A stretch of 64,000 bases of DNA from Solwaraspora sp. WMMA2065 (GTDB lineage Bacteria > Actinomycetota > Actinomycetes > Mycobacteriales > Micromonosporaceae), in the NCBI RefSeq assembly GCF_030345075.1, contig NZ_CP128361.1:1240001-1304000 (forward strand). Reading direction: 5' to 3'. Below, one piece after another: positions 8,435 through 17,700 of the stretch. Every line of letters begins with the position of its first letter. Positions within the stretch are counted from its first letter, which is position 1. The notes under the pieces are model-generated. The model was not told the origin of the DNA, did no database searches, and saw only the letters and a program-made list of their open reading frames with translations. A program made the translations under genes and the position numbers.

Positions 8435-9445
8435 ATGCCCGCTGTCGAGGTCGCGGCCGAGCCGACATCGGTGTCCGCGACACCGGTGGCACCGCCGGAT
8501 GCCCGCCCGTCCCGGACCGGACGGTCCGGGTGGACGGCGCGCGGCGTGGCCGCCCGGATGGTGCGGACCACCGTCGACCTTGCCGCGCTGACCCGGCCGC
8601 AGCAGTGGCCGAAGAACCTGCTCGCCGTTCCGATCGCGCTGCTGGACGCCCCGGTCTGGACCGCCGCCACGCTCGGCCGGGTCGGCTGGGCGGTGCTGCT
8701 GTTCACCCTGGCGTCGTCGCTGGTGTACGTGGTCAACGACGTCGCCGACCGGCGATTGGACGCCGGTCACCCGTCGAAGCGGTCCCGACCGGTGGCCAGC
8801 GGCAGGATCCCGCCAGCCACCGCCTGGCTGTTCGGTGCCGCGCTCGCCGCCGCACTGGCGGCCGGCGTCGTCGCCGGACCTGCCCTGGCCTGGTGGCCGG
8901 TCGCCGGCTACCTCGTGCTCAACCTGGCGTACAGCCGGTGGCTCAAACACGTCCCGCTGGTCGACATCTGCGTGGTCGCCGCCGGCTTCGTGCTACGGGT
9001 GCTGCTCGGCTACGCGGCGACCGCCGGCCCGGTCTCGGCCTGGCTGCTGACCACCGTCTTCGCCACCTGTCTGCTGCTGATCCTTGGCAAACGCCGGCAG
9101 GAGCTCGCCGTCGACGGTGCCGCGCACCGCCCGGCGCTGCGCGGCTACAACCTCAACCTCGCCGACCAACTGCTCACCGTGAACGCCACCGTCGCGGTCA
9201 TCGGCTTCCTGCTCTACCTGCACTCGGACGCGCCGGTCGGTGTGTACCGCAACGCCCTGCTGCTGAGCGCCGTACCGCTCGTGCTGTTCGGGATCTCCCG
9301 CTACCTGCAGGCGGTGCTGGTCCGTCGGGGCGGCGGCGACCCGGTCCGGACCGTACTGCGGGACCGCCTGATCGTCGTCGCCGCCGCGCTGCTCGCCGCC
9401 AGCGTCGGTATCGCCCTGCTCGCCGCCCAGTACCCGTCGTCCTAG
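8435..9445 (+). CDS. UbiA-family prenyltransferase, decaprenyl-phosphate phosphoribosyltransferase-like
   Basis: 336 residues with about eight to nine transmembrane helices. Motifs match the DPPR-synthase branch of UbiA (Mycobacterium Rv3806c type): RPQQWPKNLL before TM1, the first aspartate motif NDVADRRLDAGHPSKRSRP (N101-P119), LAYSRWLKHVPLVDICVVA, LLILGKRRQELA as the second motif, and LRDRLIVV near the C-terminus. The characterised relative moves phosphoribose from PRPP to decaprenyl phosphate, the first lipid-linked step to arabinofuranose donors. ATG at 8435 follows AGGAGG with good spacing; the first ~40 residues are a disordered Pro/Ala segment. Assignment to this branch is by motif resemblance; the true sugar and prenyl substrates are untested. 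Confidence 0.85.
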   Translation: MPAVEVAAEPTSVSATPVAPPDARPSRTGRSGWTARGVAARMVRTTVDLAALTRPQQWPKNLLAVPIALLDAPVWTAATLGRVGWAVLLFTLASSLVYVVNDVADRRLDAGHPSKRSRPVASGRIPPATAWLFGAALAAALAAGVVAGPALAWWPVAGYLVLNLAYSRWLKHVPLVDICVVAAGFVLRVLLGYAATAGPVSAWLLTTVFATCLLLILGKRRQELAVDGAAHRPALRGYNLNLADQLLTVNATVAVIGFLLYLHSDAPVGVYRNALLLSAVPLVLFGISRYLQAVLVRRGGGDPVRTVLRDRLIVVAAALLAASVGIALLAAQYPSS

Positions 9446-9474
9446 CGAATCCTTTCCGAAAGTGGTCTCTTCCT

Positions 9475-10485
9475 ATGCCTGACCCGCTCGTGTCGGTCAT
9501 CGTGCCGAACTACAACTACGCCCGGGCGCTGGGGCTGTGTCTGTCCGCGCTGCGCGCCCAGACGTACCCCCACCTGGAGATCATCGTCGTCGACGACCGC
9601 AGCACCGACGACTCGGTGGTGGTGGCCGAGTCGTACGGCGTTCGGGTCGTGCAGACCCCGGTCAACGGCGGTCCCTCGGTGGCCCGCAACCTCGGCGCGG
9701 CCAACGCCAACGGGGAGATCCTGTTCTTCGTCGACTCGGACGTGGCCGCCAAACCCGACGCGGTGGCCAACGCGGTGGCGCTGCTCACCGAACGGCCGGA
9801 GATCGGTGCGGTGTGCGGCAACTACGACCCGGTGCCGCTGATCCGCGACAGCCTGGTCGAGGAGTACCGCTGCATGCAGCAGTCCTACTGGCTGATCGCC
9901 GACGAGGGGCGCATCCACACCATGTACACCGCGCTGCTGGCGATGCGTGCCGAGGTGTTCACCGAGATCGGGCCGTTCAACCCGCGCCTGCGCGAGACCG
10001 AGAACGCTGACTACGGGTTCCGACTGGCCAGCCGGTACGAGATCTGGCTGACTCCGGCGGTGCGCGGCGTGCACGACCACGACCACGAACTGCGGGTGAT
10101 GATCCGTAAGGTCTTCACCCGCACGATGTTGCACATCCCGATGTACGCCCAAAATCCCACCTTCCCCGGCGGGCTGCGCAGCGGCCCCCGGGCGTGGAGC
10201 AGCGTCGCCGCACTGCTCACCGTGCTGACCGCCGTCCTGCCGCTGCTGCTCGGTCCCTGGTGGAGCCTGCTACCGGTGGCCGCGTTGGCTGGCTTCGTTG
10301 CCTGCGACTGGCCGATGTACCGGTTCGTCGCGGCCCGCCGCAACCCGCTGTTCGTCGGCTACTTCGTCGCCATGCACTTCCTGATGAACGTGGTGATGGG
10401 CGTCGCCGCGGCCGTCGGCTTCGCCAGCTACCTCACGTCGCGGGCGTTCCGGCGGCTCTACGACAAGCCGGCCGAGGCGGTGTGA
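9475..10485 (+). CDS. Family 2 glycosyltransferase with C-terminal membrane segments
   Basis: 336 residues: VSVIVPNYNYARAL, IIVVDDRSTDDS (nucleotide binding), the DXD motif FFVDSDVAAKPD and RLRETENADYGFR acceptor region form the GT-A domain. Two hydrophobic segments follow around residues 240-285, and then YFVAMHFLMNVVMG. The C-terminus RAFRRLYDKP is shared with the next gene (RPFRQLYDST). No strong Shine-Dalgarno precedes ATG 9475, which lies 29 nt after ubiA. It is one of three tandem paralogues; successive addition of different sugars to one lipid carrier is the obvious reading. Confidence 0.9.
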   Translation: MPDPLVSVIVPNYNYARALGLCLSALRAQTYPHLEIIVVDDRSTDDSVVVAESYGVRVVQTPVNGGPSVARNLGAANANGEILFFVDSDVAAKPDAVANAVALLTERPEIGAVCGNYDPVPLIRDSLVEEYRCMQQSYWLIADEGRIHTMYTALLAMRAEVFTEIGPFNPRLRETENADYGFRLASRYEIWLTPAVRGVHDHDHELRVMIRKVFTRTMLHIPMYAQNPTFPGGLRSGPRAWSSVAALLTVLTAVLPLLLGPWWSLLPVAALAGFVACDWPMYRFVAARRNPLFVGYFVAMHFLMNVVMGVAAAVGFASYLTSRAFRRLYDKPAEAV

Positions 10486-10486
10486 C

Positions 10487-11506
10487 ATGTCGACTCCACT
10501 GGTCTCGGTGATCGTGCCGAGTTACAACTACGCCGACTCGCTGGCGGTGTGCCTGCAGGCGATCGCCGACCAGAGCTACCCGGCGATCGAGGTGCTGGTT
10601 GTCGACGACCGCAGCACCGACGATTCGGTGGCGGTCGCCGAGGCGCAGGGCGTACGGGTGATCGCGTTGGCCGACAACGGCGGCTGCGGCCGGGCCCGCA
10701 ACATCGGCGTCGCCAGCACCAGCGGCGAGATCCTGTTCTTCGTCGACGCCGACGTGGCGATGGCCCCCGACGCGGTTGCCGAGGCGGTCGCCATTCTGCA
10801 GGCTGAGCCGGAGGTCGGCGCGGTCTGCGGCATCGAGGACCCGGAGCCGCTGCTGCACGACACCGCTGTCGCCCGCTACCGAGGGCTGCAGTACCACCAC
10901 TGGTCGGCCAGCGGCGAGGGCAACGTCACCTTCCTGTTCCCGGCGATGTGCGCCATCCGACGCCGCGTCTACCAGGAGGTGGGGCCGTTCAACCCGGCGC
11001 TGAAGCAGACCGAGGAGGTCGACTACGGTTACCGGCTGTCCCGCCGTCACCAGCTCCGGTTGACCTCCCGGGTCCGCGGCCGGCACGATCACGACCACCA
11101 GCTGGTGCCGTTGCTGCGCAAGCTCTTTCACCGGGCCCGGCTGCGAATCCCGCTGTACGCCCGGGCCCGCCGGTTCGCCACCGGATTCGAGACGGCGTCG
11201 CGAGCCTGGGGCAGCCTGGCGGCGGCCGCCGCAGTGCCGGCGGTGGCGCTGCCGGCGCTGCTCGGTCCGCTGTGGTCGGTGGTGCCCCTCGGGTTGTTCA
11301 TCGCTTCGGTCGCCGCCGACCGGCCGATGTACGCTCTGGCGCACCGGCTGCGCGGAGTCCCGTTCCTGATCTTCTTCGTCGCAGTGCACTTTGTGGTCAA
11401 TGTGACTATCACGGCGGGAGTGGCGGTCGGTACGCTGCAGTGGCTGGTGTCCCGGCCGTTCCGACAGCTCTACGACAGCACCTTCCCCGCGGAGGCCACC
11501 GTATGA
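10487..11506 (+). CDS. Family 2 glycosyltransferase with C-terminal membrane segments
   Basis: 339 residues and the closest paralogue of the preceding gene. It has VSVIVPSYNYADSL, LVVDDRSTDDSVAVA, DXD in FFVDADVAMAPD, KQTEEVDYGYRLS, a membrane pair near residues 235-285, then FFVAVHFVVNVTI and RPFRQLYDST at the C-terminus. ATG 10487 lies 1 nt after the previous stop, so translation is almost certainly coupled. Near-identical motifs but divergent acceptor-region residues (about 120-200) argue for duplication followed by a change of specificity. Confidence 0.9.
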   Translation: MSTPLVSVIVPSYNYADSLAVCLQAIADQSYPAIEVLVVDDRSTDDSVAVAEAQGVRVIALADNGGCGRARNIGVASTSGEILFFVDADVAMAPDAVAEAVAILQAEPEVGAVCGIEDPEPLLHDTAVARYRGLQYHHWSASGEGNVTFLFPAMCAIRRRVYQEVGPFNPALKQTEEVDYGYRLSRRHQLRLTSRVRGRHDHDHQLVPLLRKLFHRARLRIPLYARARRFATGFETASRAWGSLAAAAAVPAVALPALLGPLWSVVPLGLFIASVAADRPMYALAHRLRGVPFLIFFVAVHFVVNVTITAGVAVGTLQWLVSRPFRQLYDSTFPAEATV

Positions 11507-12687
11507 CCGCTCAGGCCGCTGCCGCCGGTGACGTCGCACCGGCCGAGGCCGGCCCGGTCGACATGACGCCGGGCACCGGCGACGGTCCGGCCGAGGCGAC
11601 GCCCACCGGCGGCGGCTCAGCAGGGCTGGGACCGTGGGGACGGTGGTGGCGCCGCTGGCTCGGCCGGGTGTTCCTGACCGGCTCGGCGGCCTGGCTGGCG
11701 TACGTGCTGGCCCACCGGCTGCTCAGCGGGCGCGTCTGGTGGTGGGTACTCGCCGAGCTGATGCCGCCGGTGATGTTCGTCGCCGTACCGCTGCTGTTCG
11801 TCGCGGCGGCGGCCGGCTGTCGGCGGACCCGGCGCCCGGCGGCGCTGATGTGCGCCGTGTCGCTGCTGGCCGGCGCCGGACTGGCCGGAATCAACCTGCC
11901 CGGTCCGCTGCGGTCGACGCCGCAGGTGCCGCCGGACGCGTTACGGGTGCTCTCCTGGAACACCGGGTACTGGCACACCACCGACCGGGCCGACGACTTC
12001 TACCGAATGTTGCGCGACCAGCGGGCCGACGTATACCTGCTGCAGGAGTACATCGCCGAGGTCGACGGCGTGATCGTGCCGGTCGACGACCTCGACCGGC
12101 TGCGCCGGGAGATGCCGGGCTTCCAGGTGGCGGTCATCGGTGAGCTCGTCACCCTGTCCCGGTACCCGATCGTCGCCCAGACGCCGCTGGAGGCCGACGG
12201 ACTTCCCCCGGCCCCGGATGCTTTCACCGACTTCTGGCGCTACCAGGTGCTCCGCACCGACGTGCGGGTCGGTGACCGGGTGCTGTCCACCTACAACGCG
12301 CACCTGCCGGTGCCGTTGTGGGCCGGCGGCCCCAGCCTGTTCAGCGAGGAGTTCCACCGGACGGTCCGGGAACAGCACCAGCGTCGGATACCGCAGTTCC
12401 GGGCGCTGGCCGCGGACGTGGCGGGCAACGACAACCCGGTGGTGCTGGCCGGGGACCTGAACACCAGCCCCGCTATGGGTGACCTGCGCCGCCTGCCGAC
12501 CGGCTTGCGCGACGCCGAGTCGGCCAGCCGGTCCGTCTACCTCGCGTCGTGGCCCACCGAACAGGTGTCGTCCTGGAGACTGGACTGGGCGCTGGTCTCC
12601 GCCGGAGTCACCGTGCACCGGTACGAGTTCGGCGACGCCCGGGGCATGTCCGACCACCGGCCGCAGACGCTGTGGGTGTCATGGTGA
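11503..12687 (+). CDS. Membrane-anchored endonuclease/exonuclease/phosphatase (EEP) family protein
   Basis: 394 residues. A disordered N-terminus is followed by three transmembrane segments (about 55-140) and a C-terminal EEP domain (about 145-390): LRVLSWNTGYW, VYLLQEYIAEVDG (metal-binding Glu), YNAHLPVPLW, VLAGDLNTSP (catalytic Asp/Asn) and a final GMSDHRPQ with the catalytic Asp-His. Many membrane-tethered EEP proteins are phosphodiesterases or lipid phosphatases rather than nucleases. The ATG at 11503 overlaps the upstream stop (ATGA). In this operon it could remove the 5-phosphate left by a DPPR-type UbiA product or cleave a lipid-phosphate; that is inference. The three-helix anchor puts the active domain next to the membrane. 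Confidence 0.85.
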   Translation: MTAQAAAAGDVAPAEAGPVDMTPGTGDGPAEATPTGGGSAGLGPWGRWWRRWLGRVFLTGSAAWLAYVLAHRLLSGRVWWWVLAELMPPVMFVAVPLLFVAAAAGCRRTRRPAALMCAVSLLAGAGLAGINLPGPLRSTPQVPPDALRVLSWNTGYWHTTDRADDFYRMLRDQRADVYLLQEYIAEVDGVIVPVDDLDRLRREMPGFQVAVIGELVTLSRYPIVAQTPLEADGLPPAPDAFTDFWRYQVLRTDVRVGDRVLSTYNAHLPVPLWAGGPSLFSEEFHRTVREQHQRRIPQFRALAADVAGNDNPVVLAGDLNTSPAMGDLRRLPTGLRDAESASRSVYLASWPTEQVSSWRLDWALVSAGVTVHRYEFGDARGMSDHRPQTLWVSW

Positions 12688-13757
12688 CCGGGTACCCGAC
12701 AGTGTCGGTGGTGATCCCGACATACAACAAGGCAAAGACCCTGGCCGACTGTGTCCGCGCCGTGTACCGCCAGACCTGCCAGCCGGTCGAGGTGATCGTG
12801 GTCGACGACGCCAGCACCGACGGATCCCGGGAGATCGCCGCCGGGCTGCCCTGCCGGTTGATCTGCCTGCCCACCAACCAGGGGGTGTCCGCCGCACGCA
12901 ACGCCGGTGCGGCGGCGGCCGTCGGTGAAGTGCTGTTCTTCGTCGACTCCGACATCGCGCTTGCGCCGGACGCGGTCGGCAACGCCCTGAGGGTGCTCCG
13001 GGAGCATCCCGGGTGCGCGGTCGTGCAGGGCATCTACGACGCGGAGCCGCTGGCCGCCGACGGCCCGGTGGAGATCTACAAGACCCTGTTCGAACACTAC
13101 TGGCGGCGGCAGCGTGACGGCGTCGCGGATGCCACGTTGTTCGCGTTGACCGCGATTCGGCGGCAGGCGTTCGACGACGTGGGCGGCTTCGACGAGCGGC
13201 TGCGGGACGCGGAGGACATCGAGTTCGGCACCCGACTGCCCGCCCGGTACGAGATCCGGATGAGCGCCGACGTGGTGGGCCGGCACGATGACGTCGACCG
13301 GCTGCTGCCGTTCCTGGCCGAACACGTCCGCCGAGCGGTCGGCTACGGGGCGTTGCTGGTCGGCGTGCTCGCTGCTGACGACCGACATCGGGTGCACCGC
13401 GCCGGTGGGCACCGGCCCGACACCACGCGTCCCGCTTCAGGCGTCGACGTCGCTGCAGTGACCGCGATGCTGTGCTGCGCGGCGACGGCCGTGACCCTGC
13501 CGCTGGCCGTCGTCGCCGGCTGGCTGTTGGCGGTGCCGGCGGCCACCTTCACCGTCTTCGTCCTGGTGGACGGGGCTCTGTTCCGCTTCGTCCGGCGCCG
13601 GAAGGGAAACCGGTTCCTGGTGTTCTTCGTCGCGATGCACTTCCTGATGCACACCACCCAACTGGCGGGGATGACCGTCGGATTCGCCGCCGGGCTGGTG
13701 CGCTCGACCCGTCGCCGACCGGCCCGGTCGGCGACGGCACCGGAGACGGGCCGGTGA
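12681..13757 (+). CDS. Family 2 glycosyltransferase with C-terminal membrane segments
   Basis: About 358 residues: VSVVIPTYNKAKTL, VIVVDDASTDGSRE, DXD in FFVDSDIALAPD and RDAEDIEFGTR make the GT-A domain. Two hydrophobic segments near residues 250-300 are followed by FFVAMHFLMHTTQLAG. It is more like the leftward GT2 (4739-5785), sharing DDASTD and RLRxxEDxE, than the two tandem neighbours, so the cluster holds two GT2 subtypes. ATG at 12681 overlaps the EEP stop by 7 nt; GTG at 12684 gives a GTGA overlap. A loop around residues 215-245 (His/Arg-rich) is absent from the paralogues. Confidence 0.88.
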   Translation: MVTGYPTVSVVIPTYNKAKTLADCVRAVYRQTCQPVEVIVVDDASTDGSREIAAGLPCRLICLPTNQGVSAARNAGAAAAVGEVLFFVDSDIALAPDAVGNALRVLREHPGCAVVQGIYDAEPLAADGPVEIYKTLFEHYWRRQRDGVADATLFALTAIRRQAFDDVGGFDERLRDAEDIEFGTRLPARYEIRMSADVVGRHDDVDRLLPFLAEHVRRAVGYGALLVGVLAADDRHRVHRAGGHRPDTTRPASGVDVAAVTAMLCCAATAVTLPLAVVAGWLLAVPAATFTVFVLVDGALFRFVRRRKGNRFLVFFVAMHFLMHTTQLAGMTVGFAAGLVRSTRRRPARSATAPETGR

Positions 13758-14797
13758 CCGCCCGTGTCGACGAGGCCGGCGCTACGGTGCCGGGCCGTCC
13801 GCAGAGCGCCGTGACGTCGTCCGGCCGGTGGGGTCGTTGGTTGCGGGTGTTGAACCGGGTGCTCGTCGTCGTGTTCATCGCCCTGCTGGTGGTCGGACTG
13901 GTCACTGTGCTGCGGACCCAGGACTGGGCACCGGTTCGTGAGCTGGCCGGGTCCCTCGACCCGGTCGCCGTCTACCTCACCGTCGGCGGTGCCTTCGCGG
14001 TCAACTGCGTCGGACTGGTCTTCGGGGTGCTGTCCTGGCGGGCGCTCTTCGTCGACCTGGGCGCCCGGGTCGACACCTGGACCGCGGCCCGGATCTTCTT
14101 CGTCGGCTTCCTCGTCAAGTTCGTGCCCGGGCGCTTCGTCGCGTTGCCGGTGCTGGTCCGGATGGGCAAGGCGGTCGACGTCGGTCCGGTCCGCCTGGCC
14201 TCGGTGTTCGTACTCAGCTGGAGCATCGTCGCGCTCACCGGGCTCACCGTGGGAATTGCCGCCGGCCCCTCCGTCGCCGGCGGCGGGATGTGGTGGATAG
14301 CCGCCGCCGCGCTGCCGGTTGCCGTCCTGCTGATCCGGCCCGACCTGCTCGATCGCGGTATCCGGCTGGCCGCCCGGGTGCTGCGCCGGCCCGAGCCGCA
14401 GGTCCGGGCCTCAGCCGGTGGGGTGCGTCGGTCCATCCTGGCGCAGTCGCTGTCGTGGATCATCTCTGGCCATCACCTGTGGCTGCTGGCGGTCGTCGCC
14501 GGGGCACCGGCCGGCCGGTCGTACCTGATCTGCGTCGCGGGGTTCGCGCTGGCCACCGTCACCGGATTGCTGGTGATGGTGGCGCCGGACGGCATCGGCG
14601 TGCGCGAAGCGGTGCTCGCGTTGGCCCTCGCGTCGGTGATGCCGTTGCCGCTGGCCGGAACCGTGGTATTGGCCAGTCGGTTGGTCTGCGTGCTCAGCGA
14701 CGTCGCGGTCGGAGCCGGCGGGCTGCTGCTCGCCCAGTACCTGCACCGGCGACGGAGGGCGGGCGCCGTGCTCAGCGACCCGGTGCCGGTGCGCTGA
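13754..14797 (+). CDS. Flippase-like (LPG_synthase_TM / UPF0104) integral membrane protein
   Basis: 347 residues with about eight transmembrane helices and the signature of the lysylphosphatidylglycerol synthase transmembrane family: LSWRALFVDLG, IFFVGFLVKFVPGRF, VFVLSWSIVALTGL, and VMVAPDGIGVREAVLALAL near residues 270-290. Relatives include MprF's flippase half and membrane proteins tied to glycolipid export. GTG at 13754 overlaps the GT2 stop (GTGA), making it the last gene of the rightward arm. Export or flipping of the finished lipid-linked glycan is the natural inference. Its last 26 nt overlap, tail to tail, the 3' end of the SARP regulator. Confidence 0.85.
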   Translation: MTARVDEAGATVPGRPQSAVTSSGRWGRWLRVLNRVLVVVFIALLVVGLVTVLRTQDWAPVRELAGSLDPVAVYLTVGGAFAVNCVGLVFGVLSWRALFVDLGARVDTWTAARIFFVGFLVKFVPGRFVALPVLVRMGKAVDVGPVRLASVFVLSWSIVALTGLTVGIAAGPSVAGGGMWWIAAAALPVAVLLIRPDLLDRGIRLAARVLRRPEPQVRASAGGVRRSILAQSLSWIISGHHLWLLAVVAGAPAGRSYLICVAGFALATVTGLLVMVAPDGIGVREAVLALALASVMPLPLAGTVVLASRLVCVLSDVAVGAGGLLLAQYLHRRRRAGAVLSDPVPVR

Positions 14798-17700
14798 ACG
14801 CGACCTGGGCGCCTGAGGCGCTACCGGGCTCGGCGTCGGCCCGCTCACGGTCCGCGGCGCTCAGCCGGGCCCGAATCTGCTCGGCCTCGGGAGCGCCGAT
14901 CGCGCTGAAGTGGGCCAGCGCGTGGCACCAGTGGTCCCATACCTCGTCGGGGGTGGTGCGACCGTGGTCGGCGTCGGCCAACCGCTGCCCGGCACGGGCC
15001 AGTCCGGCGTGCGCCCGGGCCTGCTGCGCCCGGTCGCCGATCTGCGCGGAGAGCGACAGCGCCTGCTGGTAGTGGTCGCGGGCCGCGGTGGCGTGGCCGA
15101 CCTCCATCAGCGCGTTCGCGAGTCCGACCAGCGCGGACGCCGCACCCATCGGCTGACTGGTGTCCCGGTAGATCTCCAGGGCCTGCCCGTGGTGGTCGGC
15201 GGCGGCCCGGAAGCTGCCCAGTCGGGCGTGCAGCTGGCCCAGCGAGTCCAGCGCGAACGCCATCCCCACCCGGTGCCCGATCCGTCGGCACAGGGCGATC
15301 GCGTCGGACAGGTGCTCGGCCGCCTCGGCGTAACGGCCCTGTAAAACGGCGATCCAGCCGAGGTTGCCCAGCGCCATCGCCTCACCGTGCGCCTCACCAG
15401 CTCCCCGGAGCAGGCCGAGCGCCTCCCTCAGATGGGCGGTGGCCTGGTCGTACTGGCCCTGCTGGCCATGGAAGACGCCGAGGTTACCCAGCGCGCGGGC
15501 CTTCCCCGCGCGTTCGCCGGTTTGCCGGTAGAGCACCAGCGCCCGCTGCAGGTGGTCGGCGACCAACTGCCGGTGCCCCTGCATCCCGTACAACACGGCG
15601 ATGTTCGTCATCATGTGCGCCTGCGAGTCCCGGTCACCGATGATCTCGGCCGCGAGTAGACCGTGGTGGTGCACGGTGACCGCTTCCGGGTAGTGGCCGG
15701 CGCCCTCCAGGTAGCGGAAGATGGTGAGCACGAGCCGCCGGGCATGTTCCGGCCAGCCGTTCCCGGCGGTGTGCACGACGGCGCCGACCAGGTTGGCCCG
15801 TTCCTGCTCCAGCCAGGCCCGGGCCGCAGCGGCGTCGAGCAGCGGCCGCGCGGCGACGCTCGGGCCGGTCACCGCCGGCCGCCGGTGGCGCTCGGCGGGG
15901 AAGAGCAGGTCCATGGCAGCTGCGGCGGTGTGCAGGTAGTGGTCGAACAGGATGGTCATCGCCCGGTGCCGGTCGACCGGTGAATCCTGCTGGCCGGCGA
16001 GGTCCACGGCGTACGCCCGGAGCAGGTCGTGCATCCCGTAGCGGTGGCCGGGCCCACGTTCGATCAGGTGGGCGCGGGCGAGCAGCTCGAGCAACCGCCG
16101 GGCGTCGGGCACCGAGGTGGCGGTGATCGCAGCGGCGGCGTGCGGCTCCAGAGCAGGCCCGGGATGTAGCCCCAGCAGCCGGAACGCGCGGGCGGCGTCG
16201 GCCGGCAGGTGCAGGTAGGACCAGGAGAACACCGCGCGTACGCCGGTGCGTCGGTCGCCACCGGCATCGAGCAGATCGAGGCGCCGGTGCTGATCGGCGA
16301 GTTCACGGACCAGCTCGACCAGAGGCGCGGTGGGGCGGGTGGCCGCCAGTTCCGCGGCCACCCGCAGGGCCAGCGGGAGACGGGCACAGTGCGCGGCGAG
16401 GACCGCGGCGGCGGTGTGTTCCACGGTGGCCCGGGCACCGATCAGTCGGTGGATGAGCGCCACCGCCTCGGCCAGCGGCAGCGGATCGAGGCCGACCCGG
16501 CGGGCACCGTGCCGGGCGACCAGCCCGGCGAGCGAGTCCCGGCTGGTGACCAGGACGAGACAGGACGGCGAGCCGGGCAGCAGCGGCCGGACCTGCTCTG
16601 CCGACGCCGCGTTGTCGAGCACCACCAGCATCCGCCGTCCGTCGGCCAGGCTGCGGTAGCAGGCTGCCCGTTCGTCGAGGTCCAGCGGCAGGTCCGGACC
16701 AGCGACGCCGAGGGCCCGCAGGAAGCCGGCGAGCGCCTGGTTCGGGGAGACGGGCTGCTCGGCGTCGTAGCCCTGCAGATCGACGTAGAGCTGGCCGTCG
16801 GGGAACCGGTGCCGGATCCGGTGCGCCCAGCGGACGGCGAGTGCGGTCTTGCCGACGCCAGCGGTTCCGGACACCGCGACGACGGTCACCCCTGACGACC
16901 GGTCCGCGTCGTCGTCGGTCCACCCCCGGGCGGCGTCGAGCAACTGGTCGAGCTCGGCCAGCTCGGTGACCCGGCCGGTGAAGTCCGGGATGTCGGCCGG
17001 CAGCTGTGCCGGTGCCGGTTGGGGCGTTGCGCGGCCGGGTTCGCCGCCCGAGCGTCGGGCATCTGGGGCCGCGGTCACTTCCTCGTCGTGCAGCAGCGCG
17101 GTGTGTGCGGCGGTCAGCTCCGGCCCGGGATCGACGCCGAGCTCGTCGGTCAGGTGCCGGCGCACCCGGTGGTACGCGTGGAACGCCCGGGCACGGTGAC
17201 CTGCGGCGTGGTACCCCCGGATCAGTCGGGCCTGTGCCGCCTCGTCCAGCGGCTGTGCGGCGGCGGCCTCCTCCAGAGCGGTCACCGCCTCGGCGGCCCG
17301 CCCGGCGGCGATCATGATGTCTCCGTACCGTGCCAGGGCGGTGTGCCGCTCCTCGAGCAACGCGACGACCCGGGGATGCTCGGCCAGCGCCGGGATGTCG
17401 GCCATCGGCGGGCCGAGCCACAGCCCGAGGGCCTGTTCGAGTTCGTCTGCCGCACGACTCAGCTCGCCGTTGCGCTGCAGACCGGCCGCAGCGGCGAGCC
17501 GGTGGCGGAAGACCTCCGCGTCGATCTCCGAAGCGGGTAGCCGCAGCGCGTAGCCGTCACCGACCTGGGGGAGCACCGTGCTCGGAGCGCGGGGCGGCCG
17601 GTGGGGCTCGAGTCGTCGCCGGAGGTGTTTGATGTGGGTCTGGATCACGTTCCGGGCGGTCGGTGGCGGCTGCCGCTCGGCCCACACCGCAGCCGAGATC

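Noticed and set aside
8530-9474. Upstream extension of the first rightward GT2 frame
   Set aside because: It is an Arg/Pro-rich shadow of ubiA; GT2 homology starts at ATG 9475.
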